A program made the translations under genes and the position numbers. A stretch of 64,000 nucleotides of DNA from assembly GCF_036884655.1 (NCBI RefSeq), contig NC_088339.1, forward strand, positions 34,409,501 through 34,473,500, read 5' to 3'. Under the pieces are notes generated by a model, which was not told where the DNA came from, searched no databases, and saw only the letters and a program-made list of their open reading frames with translations. Source of the stretch: Musa acuminata AAA Group (taxonomy: Eukaryota > Streptophyta > Magnoliopsida > Zingiberales > Musaceae). Below, one piece after another: positions 22,501 to 35,690 of the stretch (positions are counted from its first letter, which is position 1; every line of letters begins with the position of its first letter).

Positions 22501-25500
22501 CCATCTCATGGAAAGAAATATAAACTATATGTTTTGTTAATTAATATGAAAATTCAACTCAGCAGTTAGTTGCAGAATTAGTCAAACATCACTAACCAGA
22601 CAAACCCCTGTTTATCAGCTCCTTTTAGCAGGACCATCCGTGATGAACTGTAGAAAAGATAATTCAAGTTTTGGAATATAGACCAAAAGTCTAACATGTT
22701 GTGAATCTGATTTCATGAAGAAAAGGCTCAAAAAGAATACACACGGTTTTCCTTCATGGCCAGAAGTTGACAAGGCCATAGCATTTGGCTCACGCAAGCC
22801 AGCAGCAACTGCTTCATCAAACCATTTATGGAACTAGCATATGGTCATGGTAGAATGTTATTCAAAGTTAAAAGATAAATACACCTGATCCAAATATTTC
22901 AGATTTATTATCGTTTGACCTTGAAGAGCATGAGTGGTTTCAGCAGCCAAGGAGCAGATTGAAATACCTAAGAAATCATATAATAGATCCAGTTGAAAAC
23001 AAAGAAAATATACCTGATCTACAGGGTGAGACAGCACCTGGTCCTCAAGAAGTTCAGGAGAAATATAGTTCTCCCTCAGTGATGCAATGTCAACAGATGG
23101 GGGTTTTCCAATTCTCACACACATTGAAGTGCCTGGATACTGAGGAAGCTTAAGTTTGTACTTACTGATGATAGACGGAGGAACAAATCTGCCCCCAAGA
23201 AAGTGATGTGGGCCGACATATTTTTTAGCACAGAGCTTTGGAGCAGTTAATGAAACCTAGATATAAAAAGTAAATTCAGATGTAAGTTATTTCAGAATAA
23301 TAACAAAGATGTGCGCGTACAAAATCCACCATCAGATACTATTACGTACAAGAACAAACCAAATTCAATTTAGACAGATACCAGCATGTCAGGTTCAAAG
23401 CCTTCACCAGTGATATCTCCTTCCTCAACATGCCAACCGGAAGGAATATCAACAGAAACAATTGCTGATGATCTCTTGCGTCCACAGTCAACACGACTTA
23501 GAGAAGCAAGCCGCTGAATAAGATCATCAAAGGGTGGCCTTGGTTGACCTACATACACATTCATTATTGTTAACATCTAAAGAAACAAGTAGTTAACTAA
23601 AACCAAGTTTATGGATGCATTACTTTTATGTAATAAGCATTTCAATTTTTCGTCTTGGTTAAGATCACAATAATCTACTTACAATGCAACTATGTAGAAT
23701 ATCTTGGCACCATCATAAGAATAGGTTGCAGAAAAAAATCTATTCTTACATGTCTTTGAATTACTTCAAAGTATCTTGATGAAATTAAACCATCCAAGTA
23801 AAATTCTGTAAGACAGAATAAAGAGACTATTGGAAAAAAGCCAAAGAAGCTTATTCAGTGATCTTGTTTGTTTGGAATAAAAAAAAAAACAATTGGTCAT
23901 ATGAACCAAACGAATCAAGAAAATCAATTACATACAGTTTGCTTCAGCCAAATACACAATACCTACATTTTTAGAATCTCCCTAATAAACATCATACAAG
24001 AGCAGGGACTAAAAGATATGTGTAAGCACTTAATGCAAGGATGTGAAACTAACCAAATTTTAGAAAAAGTTATAATTCACATCAACTAATGTTGAATATG
24101 GAGCAATAAGAAAAAGTATTCAAGCATTTTGTCTGCGACTATTAATGTGTGGAAACATAAACTTGATAAGAATCTTCAGCCCATCTAGCAGTGCCTTGAT
24201 TTTGGGTTCTTCTACATATAAAAAAAATGAAAATATAATATTTCTTTCCAGGTTTCTTTTTGTTTTACTGAAAGCACATTTAATGGTGACACTTTTAGTT
24301 CATCCTAGAGACCCATCAGAAGATCAAGTAAAGATTGTCGGGCAATCATGGGCCTAGCAGTAATTGTCAGACGATTACAAAGCTTAGAACGGTGAAAGCT
24401 CTTAAAGTACAGGTTTTCCTCCAAAAGAACAGAAATAAAAATAAAGTAATAAAACTTAATTTCTACAGTTTTAAATTCTAGAGAGCTTTGTTCGTGTCAG
24501 ACCATTGACCCAATATCAAAGTGGGGACATTTGTTGTGTTCTGGAACGGATGCTCATATGTGGAGTTCCATGCCGATACTGGGCATGGAAGTGAAAATTT
24601 AGACCATGATGTATCCTACATTAGTATACAACATTTATCTCTTTCAAAAACAGAAGCACAAAACAAATTAATGCCAAATAGGCACTTAAGTTACCATGAA
24701 ATGAAAATCCAAACATCGCATCAACAATGAGGTCAAAATTTTCCGTTAAGTTCTGAGGTAAGTCATCAACAGAAATGAAAGAAATCGATAGTGATTCCAA
24801 CTGCAAAATAACATAAAATAGTTAGTGACTCTAATCAAATGAGAATAACTGGAAAAGAAAAGGAAATGAGCCATACCTGAGTAACAAGGCCATTATAGAG
24901 AGGCTTCGGTGTACGCTTTGGATAACATATAAAGGGTTCATATCCAAAATGATGTAGATGACGAGCAGCTACAAGACCATCACCACCATTATTTCCTGGA
25001 CCACAGATAGCAAGGACGCGTCTATATTCACTTGATTTATAGACCTATTAAAAACCATAAACATCTTATTTTAACTTTGCAAAAGCATTGAGATATACAG
25101 ATTTTGAGATCCAATAATAAACAACCATGAGATCCTTCACAGTTGACGAAAAAGATTAAGCATTGATATCTACAATATCAATTAATACAAAAGGATCCAT
25201 GGTCCACAGTAATATTCTTTCCCTCTTGACATAACGATTGAATGAAACATTATTAGAGACTTTAATTTCCCGATAAAGGTGGCCCGATTCATCATGATCT
25301 TACTGGCAATGAGTATAAAATAGCCCCTCATGACATATTAGCTTAATTGTGAAAGTTCAGCTGGAGAAGTAATCATGGAACTGATAATCCGACAAGATGT
25401 CTTTGCAAATGCATCCACTAAATCCACCGAAATTATAGCCTGTTCAGGATTATTGACATTTACATGATCTTTCTGCTCAACATGATTTCCACCACAATAA

Positions 25501-27523
25501 TCACCCTAACAGGAGATGCTCATAATCCATCTCCAAATATCAAAAACATTTAAGCTTTAACACAACAAATTTGTTTAATGGACTCAGTAGGTTTTCAATC
25601 TAACATGCCTTCTTAAAAATGTGATATTACCCCTATGATTTTCAAACTACAAACACATATTTAGCTTTTACCATCAGTAAGTTATCATGGAACCACCGTC
25701 CAGGTAGTACTAAATGGGAAGACAGTTTCTAATATATCTCAGCAAGTTATCATGGAACCACCGTCCAGGTAGTCAACACAACTTGTCCGACCAGGGACAT
25801 GTCCACACCACTAATCCTTTATTAAAAAACTGCTGCACGAAAATCTTCATATTACCAGTGTTGTTACTCGTGCAAAAGAATTTGACAAATCAGGATATAA
25901 TAATAAAGGATTAAGTTTTAAAATGGATTCCAATATTAGAATTCTCCACCACAATTACCTTATATTAGAAAATTTAGAGGCAAATCCAGCGTCATATTTG
26001 TTGCACAACTCAATGATCTAATGGCAAAATGAAATTTCCATGGATAAGGCAGTGAATATCATAAAAACTATTGATTGTGCGAATTTTAACAATATAATTT
26101 GTAATTTTGTCTTGACACATAAATATAAAGGACTGTGATTCTATATCTTCAGCTGAAGCATCATAAAACATATCTGTAAAGGAGGCTGAAAAGTTGGATC
26201 ATCTATATCATGTAGCCACCTATAGCGGGTGTATCTTCTTAAAATACTTAGGTCAAGGTCACTGCTACTCCTATTTAAGGTTATCATTTCCTGTTGGCAA
26301 CCCTAAGGACTAAAGTTTATGTTGCTAATACGAGGAAAACCATAGAAAATGGATATACCTGATTATCAGCTTGATATCCTTTTCAGGTTTCTTTTAGAGT
26401 TTCTTGTACTCGTTTATGCTGCCAAAAGTCATCAAAACTACTTGTTTCTTCCTCAAGCTTCTGTGAACACTGTTACTTGTTTCTTACCAATATTTGCTAA
26501 TCGTCATGCAGAAGCTCTCTACAATAGCATGATGATCAGAGTATCACCCATAAACCGTACTAGATATTTGCAAAAGTTTTTTTTCCCAACTACAAAATGG
26601 ACAAGTAGTGAGCATGCCATATTGAAAGAATGCTGATTACTCTTTTTGGACAGTTGAACATCCGTTTTTTAACTTTGTGATCATTATTCCATCTACCACG
26701 TAAAACAGAATGGCTAGGATCAAAAACTGTCCTAGAGATCCTTCAATCAATTTGAAGTATCCGCTAACATCTTTCAGAGTCCACATGTTTTTCAAATCAG
26801 AGGTGGGCAACGTGAATTTGCGATGCACAATAAGTGAAGAAACCATATTTCTCCATTGGCTTGAACCAAAAGTTATGAATTTGAGCTATAAACTATGTTA
26901 AATTTTAGTATTTTACAGTACAAGAAGTTCATGCAGAACCCAAGACGGAAAATGCACAAACAACACAAACAATGACTAACTCCATTAATATGACCCCTGT
27001 GAGCATTTCAGTGACCGATAACAAGAAGGGCTTAAGAGAACCAAAATTACCTCGGATATAGCCGCGGCCACGCTCAATCCCGCCAATTCCTGCCAGACGA
27101 AGAACATCTCAATCAAAATCAAATTAGAGGAGGAAGGGAACTTGAGAATGCGAGAAGAAAAGATGAAAGCACCATCAGCTGATCGACGCTGAACCCCAGA
27201 GGTCCCATGAGGATCTCATCGATCTCCGCCGCCTCTCGCTGGGTAAGATATGACACGGATTGGTCCTCCATCGATCCCGTAGAGGAGAGAGCGCGGGCGC
27301 GAGGCGAGGAGGGCGGAGATGACGCGTAGCAGATCGACCCCGGTCCTCTTCTCGAACCCCAGAAAGGATAGGCGGGGCAAACTGACAACGGGCGGCGAAG
27401 GGGATTGGGGAAAGGAATCGGGACGGCGGCGGCAGCTGAGGAGGAGGATAGGGTGGGAGTGAAGAGGAGCGAAGAGAGGAGGAGAAAGGATGGCATACCG
27501 CGGCGTTTGGCCCGAGGTAACAT
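19576..27523 (-). CDS. PDX3: Bifunctional NAD(P)H-hydrate epimerase / pyridoxine (pyridoxamine) 5'-phosphate oxidase, PDX3/PPOX1 type
   Basis: The N-terminal YjeF_N domain epimerises damaged NAD(P)HX for repair. The C-terminal FMN-dependent oxidase makes pyridoxal 5'-phosphate from PNP/PMP in the vitamin B6 salvage pathway. Thirteen exons on the complement: 27523-27173, 27089-27051, 25044-24877, 24800-24695, 23548-23382, 23256-23014, 22833-22745, 22647-22597, 22467-22377, 21373-21269, 21178-21108, 19845-19750, 19642-19576. All splice sites are GT-AG, phases agree, and the product is 547 residues, close to the Arabidopsis fusion. Residues 1-90 are Ser/Ala/Pro-rich like a plastid transit peptide. 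Key motifs are [17 protein letters not shown] and [12 protein letters not shown] in the epimerase, then [37 protein letters not shown] and the substrate-binding QPSRLHDR near the end of the oxidase. A second possible start is ATG 27496 (MPSF). Intron 11 carries duplicated segments, including a copy of its own acceptor. Confidence 0.96.
19829..20087. repeat. 145-bp tandem duplication spanning the intron 11 acceptor of the PDX3-type gene
   Basis: Copy A (from 19829) includes the first 17 bases of exon 12 and the end of intron 11. Copy B (from 19974) lies wholly inside the intron. Both contain gcatagggatcaagcttctgg and, further right, gcagttttagctt(t/c)aacaacat and gaccaagtgcatactaacaggg-like blocks, with about 90% agreement and one 3-4-base indel. 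Confidence 0.88.
20842..21080. repeat. 138-bp direct repeat in intron 11 of the PDX3-type gene
   Basis: taatgaaagct(a/t)ctgctc(g/a)aataacagc, followed by a shared catatgcaacagg(t/c)acatgacag block, begins at 20842 and again at 20980. The copies are about 90% alike with one 14-base deletion. Confidence 0.85.
25677..25775. repeat. Short direct repeat, 65-bp spacing, in intron 2 of the PDX3-type gene
   Basis: aag-ttatcatggaaccaccg-tccaggtagt occurs at about 25677 and again at about 25742 without mismatches in the core. The intervening bases differ. Confidence 0.75.
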
Positions 27524-30500
27524 ATCTTATGTTGCGACGACGACACAGTAAAGCTATTCTTTTCTCCTCGTCAATTTGGGCTCGTTCATGAACTCATATC
27601 GGATTAATTAAGCCCACTGGGCCATTTTCCGGCCCAACTCTAATTGGGTTCGGTTCATGTTAGATCGAGTATTGATTGATATGTGAGAACAAAAACGTAA
27701 CTAAGGTCTGTTTATTTTTAATTATTTTTCATTTTTATCCATTTTATTACCTATGTTTCAGATTATTTATATATCAAAAAATTAAGATAAATATTACATT
27801 AGCATTTATTAAAAGAGAGAAAAACTAAGGTTGGATTTTTCGAAAAACACAATATTTTTGTTTAGGTGTTTCTCAGTAAGTAAGGGGTACTCTATCTATT
27901 TATCATAATATTTATCATAATCGTAAAAAAAATCTATTTATCATAATACTTGCCTAAGGATAATTTTGAGATATAATAATTTTGGGAATGAAGAGTCAAA
28001 GTTTGACCGGGACCAGCTCTTCCAGCTTGATGGAACCCCGAGGCCGCAGTCAGTGTCCACTAGTTGGGTCGGCTGTTGAACACCATTAAGCTGCTCACGG
28101 GGCAATAAATCGCATCCGACACTCTCCATCGTCGCCCTCTCACCGACTTGTCTGTCATTTTCCTCCGACCTCGAAGCTGATTGACGCACACTTACAGATG
28201 ACGCATCTGTTACCATAAAATTATTCACCGCTTGTCTCATCCTTCTTCGGCCTTACTGTTGTCTCATCTAATGCGAGCACTTTGTGAATCTGTTTCTCCT
28301 ACCTACATCAGGCCTGAATCAGTCTCTTGTCTTCACCTACCCCATCTCAAAAGCCAAACCTTGGCCGATTAGCCAACTGAGACCATGAAACTTGTTTGTG
28401 TCTCTGCTTTAACTCTAGCAGAGTCCCGGGACCGGTAATGTATCTGAACATCGAGGCGCTCATCGGTGTTCGATCCTGGTAGCTATGCATTAGTTGTTGA
28501 TGTGCGTGACTCCCATAAAATTTCGGTCCCCAGGCAATTGGTGGACGATCTGTTGCATATGAGGCTGTAGATCGCAGATGGGAGGTTTGCCAACCTGGAG
28601 TGACCACTTCGGTACAACAGGATGATTACCTCCTGGTTCTTCTTCCTCTGCACCGAAGTTGTTGAGGTGGTATAAATCGGTTTAAGTGTTCCAGTCAGTG
28701 GATCTATATCTGAAGTCAGACCACCATTCAGATGTGTTCTTCCAGTCTCCAAGAGAACATTACTTGATGAGGCTCACTTGCTGTTGGTCTCTGATGAGCT
28801 ACTATGATTAAGATTTCAACATCTCTCAGCACAACAAGTGACGTCTTACCGCATCCAAGTAGTCCCATCCTCGAGCATGAGTGTTTGCCGATGACTTACC
28901 TCTGCTGAGACAGCATGTTAGGTGGGACTTGAAACAGCGAAAAGATTCTTCGAGCTAATCTCTTGTTTACATTGTTTCATGTTATGGTGGCATCAGACAG
29001 AGTGCAGCAGAATTGGAAAAGATATACCCCAAACAGAACAGATTCAGATCCATGTTACAGTTCAAATTCTATACTGACATCTGTTGCTCTCATGCATCTA
29101 ATTCCAAATATGCTGAGCATCTGTCAGGCTTAGCCTGTTGTATTCCGAGAAGGGATTGGCCTCCTGTACTTGAAAACCTCTCCAAACAATTTGGAAGAGA
29201 CAATACCAACTTCAGCTTATTGCCAAATTGTTTCTCTCGAACTCTATCTGAAGTTTAGATGCTTTGATCAAATCTCTTAATTCCACAAATTTAAGCTTTG
29301 GCCTTTACGTAACATCCTTCAAGATTGGCCTTGTACATAACCCTCCTCAGTTCCATGCTTCAGAAAATCTACGGTGACACTGCTATCCTAATATTCACAA
29401 AAATCACTTTTTTTTGGTGGTTTGTTTGTTGCATTGATTCACAGTTCAAAGTCACAATAGTATTTATGAAGCTGTCTCCCCCTGCCACAAGACAGTTCCC
29501 TACGAAATTGCACACCAGTTTCCATTTCCCAGATATCAATGAAGTAGTAATTTCTCTTTGGTCTCTTTCATGGACTTCCAAAGGACCAAATTTTCTCTTG
29601 CATGTCTCCGAAGAAACTTGCTCAGCTTTTGTTAATGGCCAAAAGATGGAGGCTTGTCGTTACAGTATTAGTATACATAGGCTTGTCATTACAGTATTAG
29701 TTAAACGAAATTTGCTGCAGAAGACGCCATGGCAGATTCTTCAATAGGGGAAACTAAGGCCAGTTGACTGTTGTCTATAGGCATAAATACAAAGTCATCT
29801 CATATGTATATTTTTAGGACAAGAAAGCACAAAGGATATTCCTCTCCATATCGAGCTGATGATCATGTTCACGTGAAAGAGTCATTGCATTTCGTTTATG
29901 GGGGAACGACGAGGACATGACAGTGCTGCAAACATTGTGTGCATTATGTTCCAAGTCCTGCTAAAAAGTTCACAGATCCCAACACATGATACTCCAAGAG
30001 GCACAGAATTGGGTCTTGGACAATGCTTAATCCATGTTTACATATGATGATGGAGTTTGAAGAAGGTAAATCCCATCAAATGACACACTGTTTTGATAAT
30101 ATTTTGCTAAAACCTGAAACTTCAAAGGGGAGCCACCACTCTTCCCTATAAATTCTTGTCTGCATGTTTCCATTCCAAGATTGCCACTGAACTATGGGCT
30201 CTTCATCTACATATCGTGGGGTCAGCAAATTCCAGAGTCTAAGCAGACAAGCAGTCAAACTTTGGAAGAACATAGCAGAAAAAGTACAAATACATGAAGA
30301 ATCAATGGATGAGATAGATATATGCTGCCTGATTGTGCTTTTATATGCAGATCTACTTGCAGTTTGTTTCTGTTTTCTCTGGAGTAATCCATCCTCTTTG
30401 GATCACAAATAATTGAACTTTTGTTTAGCAATCTGTACTTCTCACACAAAATAATAGCTTCAATCTGATCTGTCATTACATGCTGCACACCATTATATTA

Positions 30501-30698
30501 TGCTTGAAAATTTTTGATCTGGTTAATTGCATTCAAATCATAAGCATGAGTTGATGAAGTAGGCCAACTGATTTATTCTCATTTTCTCCTCTGTTAAATT
30601 TCAAGTCAACCACATACTTCAGCTCATCCTGGCCACACTTAAGTCTCTTCACAAACAAATTAATTGGATTTGGCAAAAACTATCAAACAGGTGAACAC
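27524..30698. other. Intergenic region between the PDX3-type and cyclin D genes
   Basis: The left part is the PDX3-type promoter, read leftward, and the right part includes the cyclin D 3' untranslated region. Between 27941 and 28752 the minus strand has three overlapping open frames of 86-99 codons with moderate composition, and around 29013-29747 there are short plus-strand frames. None matches a family I recognise, and they do not join through plausible splice sites, so no gene is called. Confidence 0.4.
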
Positions 30699-32494
30699 TC
30701 ATGAAGTTGATGGTCTGTTCAGTTTCCTCTTTTTGGCAGCTGGAGAGGAGTGAAGAAGACAGTTTCCATGTGATTCAACTGCTAGATCATCACTCTCATC
30801 ACTCAGGCATGCAGCATCCAGTACCCCAATCGGGCTCTTTGGCACAGCAGATATCGATGGACTGGTGTTCCTGTTTGTCCTGTTCTTCATCGATGTCATC
30901 TCTTGAATCACTCGATGACACTTCAAGACCCTTTCCTGAATTCATTGTGCAAACCAATTAGGTCCTTGGAAACAAATAGCATTTTATTGATGAAGTAGTG
31001 TGTAACATTTGGTCAATCTTACCTTATTTACATGGATGCAGCAAGCTAAAGCCTGGTCAAGATCCAGAATTTGGGTATCGTTCAAGACTGATAGTGCCAC
31101 TGCTGCAGCAATCTCAGAAGGCCTGTACTCTAGGAAATCAATCTCTGCAATCAAGTTACAGTCACAGTCATGTTAGGCCTTTTTATCCAATCTAACTCTC
31201 CCTAGATTATGGGTATATCACTCTAAATCACTGACCTCTAACAGTGCCCAAAATGAGGTCCACGGAAGAAGAAATTAACAAGCTATCTGGCAAATTTCCA
31301 TCACTAAATTTATACAGAAAATAACCGATGAACGAGAAAGGTGTCAGGGCTTGCATCCTCCACTTGAGGGTGCCAAGAACTAGAAGCTCCATTCTGTGTA
31401 TAGTCCTGGCTTCAAATACATGGTTTGCATCACCTACCTGTTTGTTTGTCCACAACGAAAAAGGTAGATTTCATTGATCAGTAATGGGATCTTATAATCC
31501 AAGATGAAATTTGATATACATAACTATTTTGGTTTCTCTATTTCTTAAACCTGTAATTCCAGAGATAAAGGGACCTCGGTTTCCTCCACCTTGGCAGCAA
31601 GAGATAAGCAGGCCACTGATAGCAACTGCGTTATCCAAGCCTCATCTTGCTGAAACTAGAGAAATCGAAACACCGGTACATCAGCAAAAGCCATACATTT
31701 CCGTACTATGTGGCTAACATTGCTACATGCATCACATTAAAGAAGTAGGTGTCATAGTATTTTCCTCTTACCGGGAGTTCGTAAGAGGAGAGAAATCGAT
31801 CCAGGTAATTTATAGAGAGATAAGCAGTGAGAGGTCCAAAATTGTGATGTGCATGAACCTGATCATTGAGAAACAAATGATAAATTGCCACAGGGTAAAT
31901 GAAGGAAGATAATAACATAAAAAAGAAAGCTAAATTATATCTCCATCATCAAGAGCATGCAGAGTGGGGAAAGATAAGATGAATTGATTTCCCTGCGCAT
32001 CCCCGGACTGAAAGGAGAAGAAAAACTAAAGAGTAAACTCTAATCACATCGATCAGTGGTTTCGGAGATCAAATGCCCATCCACTGAAGATTCATAAGAG
32101 GAAGAACGGGATCCAGGGAAAACATCAGAGGGAACAAAGAAGTGGTAAAGCAGAGGGAAACTCGACCCACCTTTTGGATCCAGTCAATGGCATCACTCCT
32201 GGCAACCATGTCTAATTGCCCCCTCAGCAACCTCTCGGCGTAGTCACCCTGTGGGCGATGCTGGGACTCCCTCTCGACCAGCTCGACAACACAGTCCTCC
32301 GACTGCAAGGTGAAGTCCATCAAAATGCCCCCACAAAAGCCACTCTTTTTGTCGGGAGATTGGCAAAGGTCACGCCTTTGGGCTTCTCCATGCAAGTCCT
32401 GCTCCTCCCCCTCCCCATCATCGAATCCCAGGATGCTGCTGCTATCCTCTGGACAGAGGAGGATGGAGGAAGCATACTTGTAGCTAAGGCCCAT
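30699..32494 (-). CDS. D-type cyclin (CYCD2/4-like)
   Basis: D-type cyclins activate CDKA at the G1/S transition and direct it to the retinoblastoma-related protein. Six exons on the complement: 32494-32171, 31858-31772, 31649-31551, 31437-31236, 31144-31023, 30935-30699. All splice sites are GT-AG, phases agree, and the product is 356 residues. The RBR-binding motif LxCxE is present as LLCPE near residue 12. The cyclin box starts at RSDAIDWIQK and continues through YLSINYLDRFLSSYELP and SVACLSLAAKVEET. The C-terminal cyclin fold includes MELLVLGTLKWRMQALTPF and YRPSEIAAAVALSV. The tail has SPIGVLDAACLSDESDD and a basic KKRKL. A GA microsatellite lies in the promoter. Assignment to the D2/D4 branch rests on the N-terminal and tail motifs and is less certain than the family. 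Confidence 0.96.
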
Positions 32495-32730
32495 TGCGGA
32501 TGAATCAAAAGCAGTGGATATTAAGACAGATTGATGCTTTTCTTCTCTTCCTCCCTAAAAAAATGGTGTCTTTAGATATAGAACGAGAAGATGATAGTAC
32601 GAAGAGGGTGGGAAGGGGGTCTCTGTGAGGTCTTGGTGGTGAGGATGAGAGAAGATGTGAGAGGGTCTGAAGCAACAATGCAGAAGGGGAGAATAGAGGA
32701 GTACAAAGAAGAAGCTCTCTTTGAGGGTGG

Positions 32731-32738
32731 TTTATATA
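32731..32738 (-). promoter_or_regulatory. Candidate TATA box of the cyclin D gene
   Basis: TATATAAA on the minus strand lies about 240 bp upstream of the cyclin D ATG, leaving a leader of roughly 200 bp. It is the best TATA match in this promoter, and a GA repeat (32814-32849) lies a further 75 bp upstream. Confidence 0.5.
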
Positions 32739-32812
32739 CGAGGATGGATTTTGGCTTGTAGCTTCGTCCACGTAAATGATGACGTCATGATATGGTATGC
32801 AAGGCATCAAAT

Positions 32813-32813
<1 letters not shown>

Positions 32814-32849
<36 letters not shown>
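32814..32849. repeat. (GA)n microsatellite in the cyclin D promoter
   Basis: A pure GA run of about 36 bp reads as CT on the coding strand of the cyclin gene. GA/CT tracts near plant promoters can bind BPC-type factors, which is an inference here. Confidence 0.95.
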
Positions 32850-32851
<2 letters not shown>

Positions 32852-33138
32852 CTGGTCTGACTCGATAGATTCTACTAGGGTGGAGGTGGTAAGCACGTAA
32901 AAAGGCATGGTTTGGTGAGAGGTGGTTTTGATTCCTCCCCACATTTCTTTTTTTTTTTTCTTTTTAATTTGATAAGAAGCTGTTTGACATAGTTTTCTTT
33001 TTCGCAATCGATAAACGATATTTGATTTTGGATAGTTAGTCATTTTAGATTAGTCGTCTCTTTCTCTCTCCTTTCATCGATTGTGCTAATATTTTTGTGT
33101 TTTTTTTAAGTAATATTTTATTTGTTTGAAGATTTCAA

Positions 33139-33141
<3 letters not shown>

Positions 33142-33184
<43 letters not shown>
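33142..33184. repeat. (AT)n microsatellite
   Basis: An uninterrupted AT dinucleotide run of about 43 bp. Confidence 0.96.
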
Positions 33185-33185
<1 letters not shown>

Positions 33186-34109
33186 CCTCGAATTTCTTAT
33201 GAAGTCGACACGAGTCAATTTGCTCAACCTGATCTACTTGACTTGATTGATTTGATTAATCATTTTATTGGGCTCTATGTAGATCCAATACGTTGGTGAT
33301 AGTGACAAAACGGAAGAGCACAATCAATTGATTTGATTAATCATTTTATTGGGCTCCATTGGAGTCCTACGTAAAGGTTGAAGATAAGAGGTTTTGGACT
33401 CGATCCTTCTGGCGCTAAACTATTAGAATTGATTTGGATTATTTGAGTTGCAAGCCAACTAATTTTTTTTTTCCGATCTTAACCCTACAAAACTAAGTCG
33501 AGGGGGGTGATATTAACAACACCCATATGACATTCAAGTCAATATTAGTTTTGAATAAGTCAATCTAGTTACCCATTTTACAGTGAAGTTTGGGGCTGTT
33601 ACTTTAATAAATAGCCCTTCCACCTTTTAAGCCCCTAAAGTGAAGCATATCAAATCAAATATGACATACTCTATCAAATCCAATACACTACCTATTACCG
33701 ATGCGGTAGAAGACCGAGATAGCTGATCTCAATTGTTCTTATATACTATCAATAATTACATTTGATTTAATTAATCATTTGAATATGATGTCAATGTTCA
33801 CTATCGATCTTCAATCAAATAAATGATCATGATTAATCTCGAGGATAACACAAATTTATCTTTATAATCATCATGAAAGTCAAAGATCACAAAGAGAGAA
33901 AACAACAATAACAATCACAATTAATCTTCAACTAGTTAGTGTAATCAATTAGGAACCAACAATAACCACACCAATATTAGACCTTTTCTCTTAATAAGTT
34001 CTGCAGGTAGTAGTAAGTAAGTAGTGAGAGATGAAAGAAGAGACCTCCCATTTATAGTATTTGGTCACCAATATTTGAATCATTCTCATATTTTCCATCG
34101 TGATATTTT

Positions 34110-34139
34110 TCTTCTTCTTCTTCTTCTTCTTCTTCTTCT
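34110..34139. repeat. (TTC)n microsatellite
   Basis: Ten TTC/CTT units without interruption. Confidence 0.95.
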
Positions 34140-34344
34140 CTCGGAGAGTTGATAGTTTTCATGAGCATAAAATGAAACCGATCGCATCGGATGACAAATA
34201 ACTCGCGACAAATCGTCGGATCTACTAAATCTATGATGATGCATAGAAACCTTTACTTGCCTAAATTAGAGACTCCTCTTACAAATAAACTTTCTTTGTT
34301 ACTTCAAATTATAAACCATGATTTTTCTAGCACTTTCCCCATAA

Positions 34345-34660
34345 ACAACATAATGAGTTGTATAGATCAGACGACGGCAGTCATGTCAACAGGATAAGCT
34401 TGTCCGACTAGGTTGTGTGTTTTGCAGCTCTTCCACGAAGGATGACTGCTATTCCTTTCTCCAATTGAGTGGCCTTCCATATATTCTTTTCACGATATCG
34501 TACATTAAACTTGGCTTGGATTTCTGAAACGTGGTCGATAACTCAATGCAACAACGTTGCTTGTATTAGACGCAACATCTTTGACTCTACTGTGCAAGTT
34601 GCAACGACGATAAAGTTAATAGTTGGTCCACTCCGACTTTGTGCAAGTCAATTACGAGCA
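34345..34660. repeat. Diverged direct duplicate, copy 1 of 2
   Basis: Shares gagttgt-tagat-agac, catgtcaacaggataagct, gcagctcttcc and gaatgactgctattcct-like blocks, in the same order, with 35375-35690. I estimate about 70-75% similarity. No intact reading frame is shared by both copies, so it looks like an old segmental duplicate or a degraded gene pair. Confidence 0.65.
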
Positions 34661-35374
34661 AGCTAAGAACTCATGATCACGTTGCTCTACTTTCACTTTG
34701 ACTTACTGCATTTCTGCTCCTATAACAGGATTAGAGATAGATCAAGAACAAGAAGCAAAAGAGATGAGTTTGCTAGCTTTAAAGTCTATCTAAATAGTGA
34801 TGGTAGTTTGTGGTGCACTATTTGCTAAGTTGTACTGTGAGGAGAGAAACGAAAGGAAACAAGTGCTTTGTTTATCCTCACAATCAATTCTCCGATTTCT
34901 TCCATGGCTTTCTCCATAGTTGAGACGTGATCGAGACACTCAGTCACACAATTCTGGGGTGGGTCACCCACTGCTGTTCCTAGTGAGAGCGGCCGAATTA
35001 AAGCGCCCGTGTTTGACTCCTCCACATTACAATTAACCGAGGAAGGAAATCGATCTCTTGTTGAGTGGTCAATTCAATCCACGTTACTGTTGCTGCGATT
35101 CATGTGGATGACAATGTCTTGAAGTGAATTACTCACTCCAGCTACTCGGAAAACAACTATCCGACTTCTTTCGATGAGTATTCTAGCATACGACTCCCTC
35201 TTCTTCTTCTTCTTACCTGCAGTGAAGGTTGCAAAACTATCACATGGGATGGGATGGCAGAAACCCAACCGAAGAGACAGATCCTCACAAGACTATCCTA
35301 TACTCCAAGATCCATTAAATCTATACGTGATGATGTAATAGAAACTCGTAGTTAATGGCTTGTAGACAACACTT

Positions 35375-35690
35375 CCCGTGCATGAGTTGTGTAGATTAGA
35401 CAGTTATGTCAACAGGATAAGCTCGTCTGACCAGGTATCGAGCTTACAGCTCTTCCTCAAAGAATGACTGCTATTCCTTGTCCATCGACGTGCGTGCCGA
35501 CTACATGTTCTCTCCACATCTCGCATACAATTGCATCTAACATATTTAAAACGGAGCCAATATCTAAATCCAACAAGTTGCTTGTATTCAGCATGTGCTG
35601 CACGGTTGCACCTTCCATCCGCATCCTCGACGCTGTGCAAGCCGCAACAACGAGAAAGACGAGAGTCGGTCCACCAATCATGAAAGATTC
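35375..35690. repeat. Diverged direct duplicate, copy 2 of 2
   Basis: This is the second copy of the block at 34345-34660, offset by about 1.03 kb. The minus strand here is open for 74 codons (35681-35457), but the equivalent frame is broken in copy 1. Confidence 0.65.

Noticed and set aside
27941..28752. Minus-strand frames of 86-99 codons
   Set aside because: They have no known motifs, mutually overlapping frames and no consistent splice joins, so they are not called as a gene.
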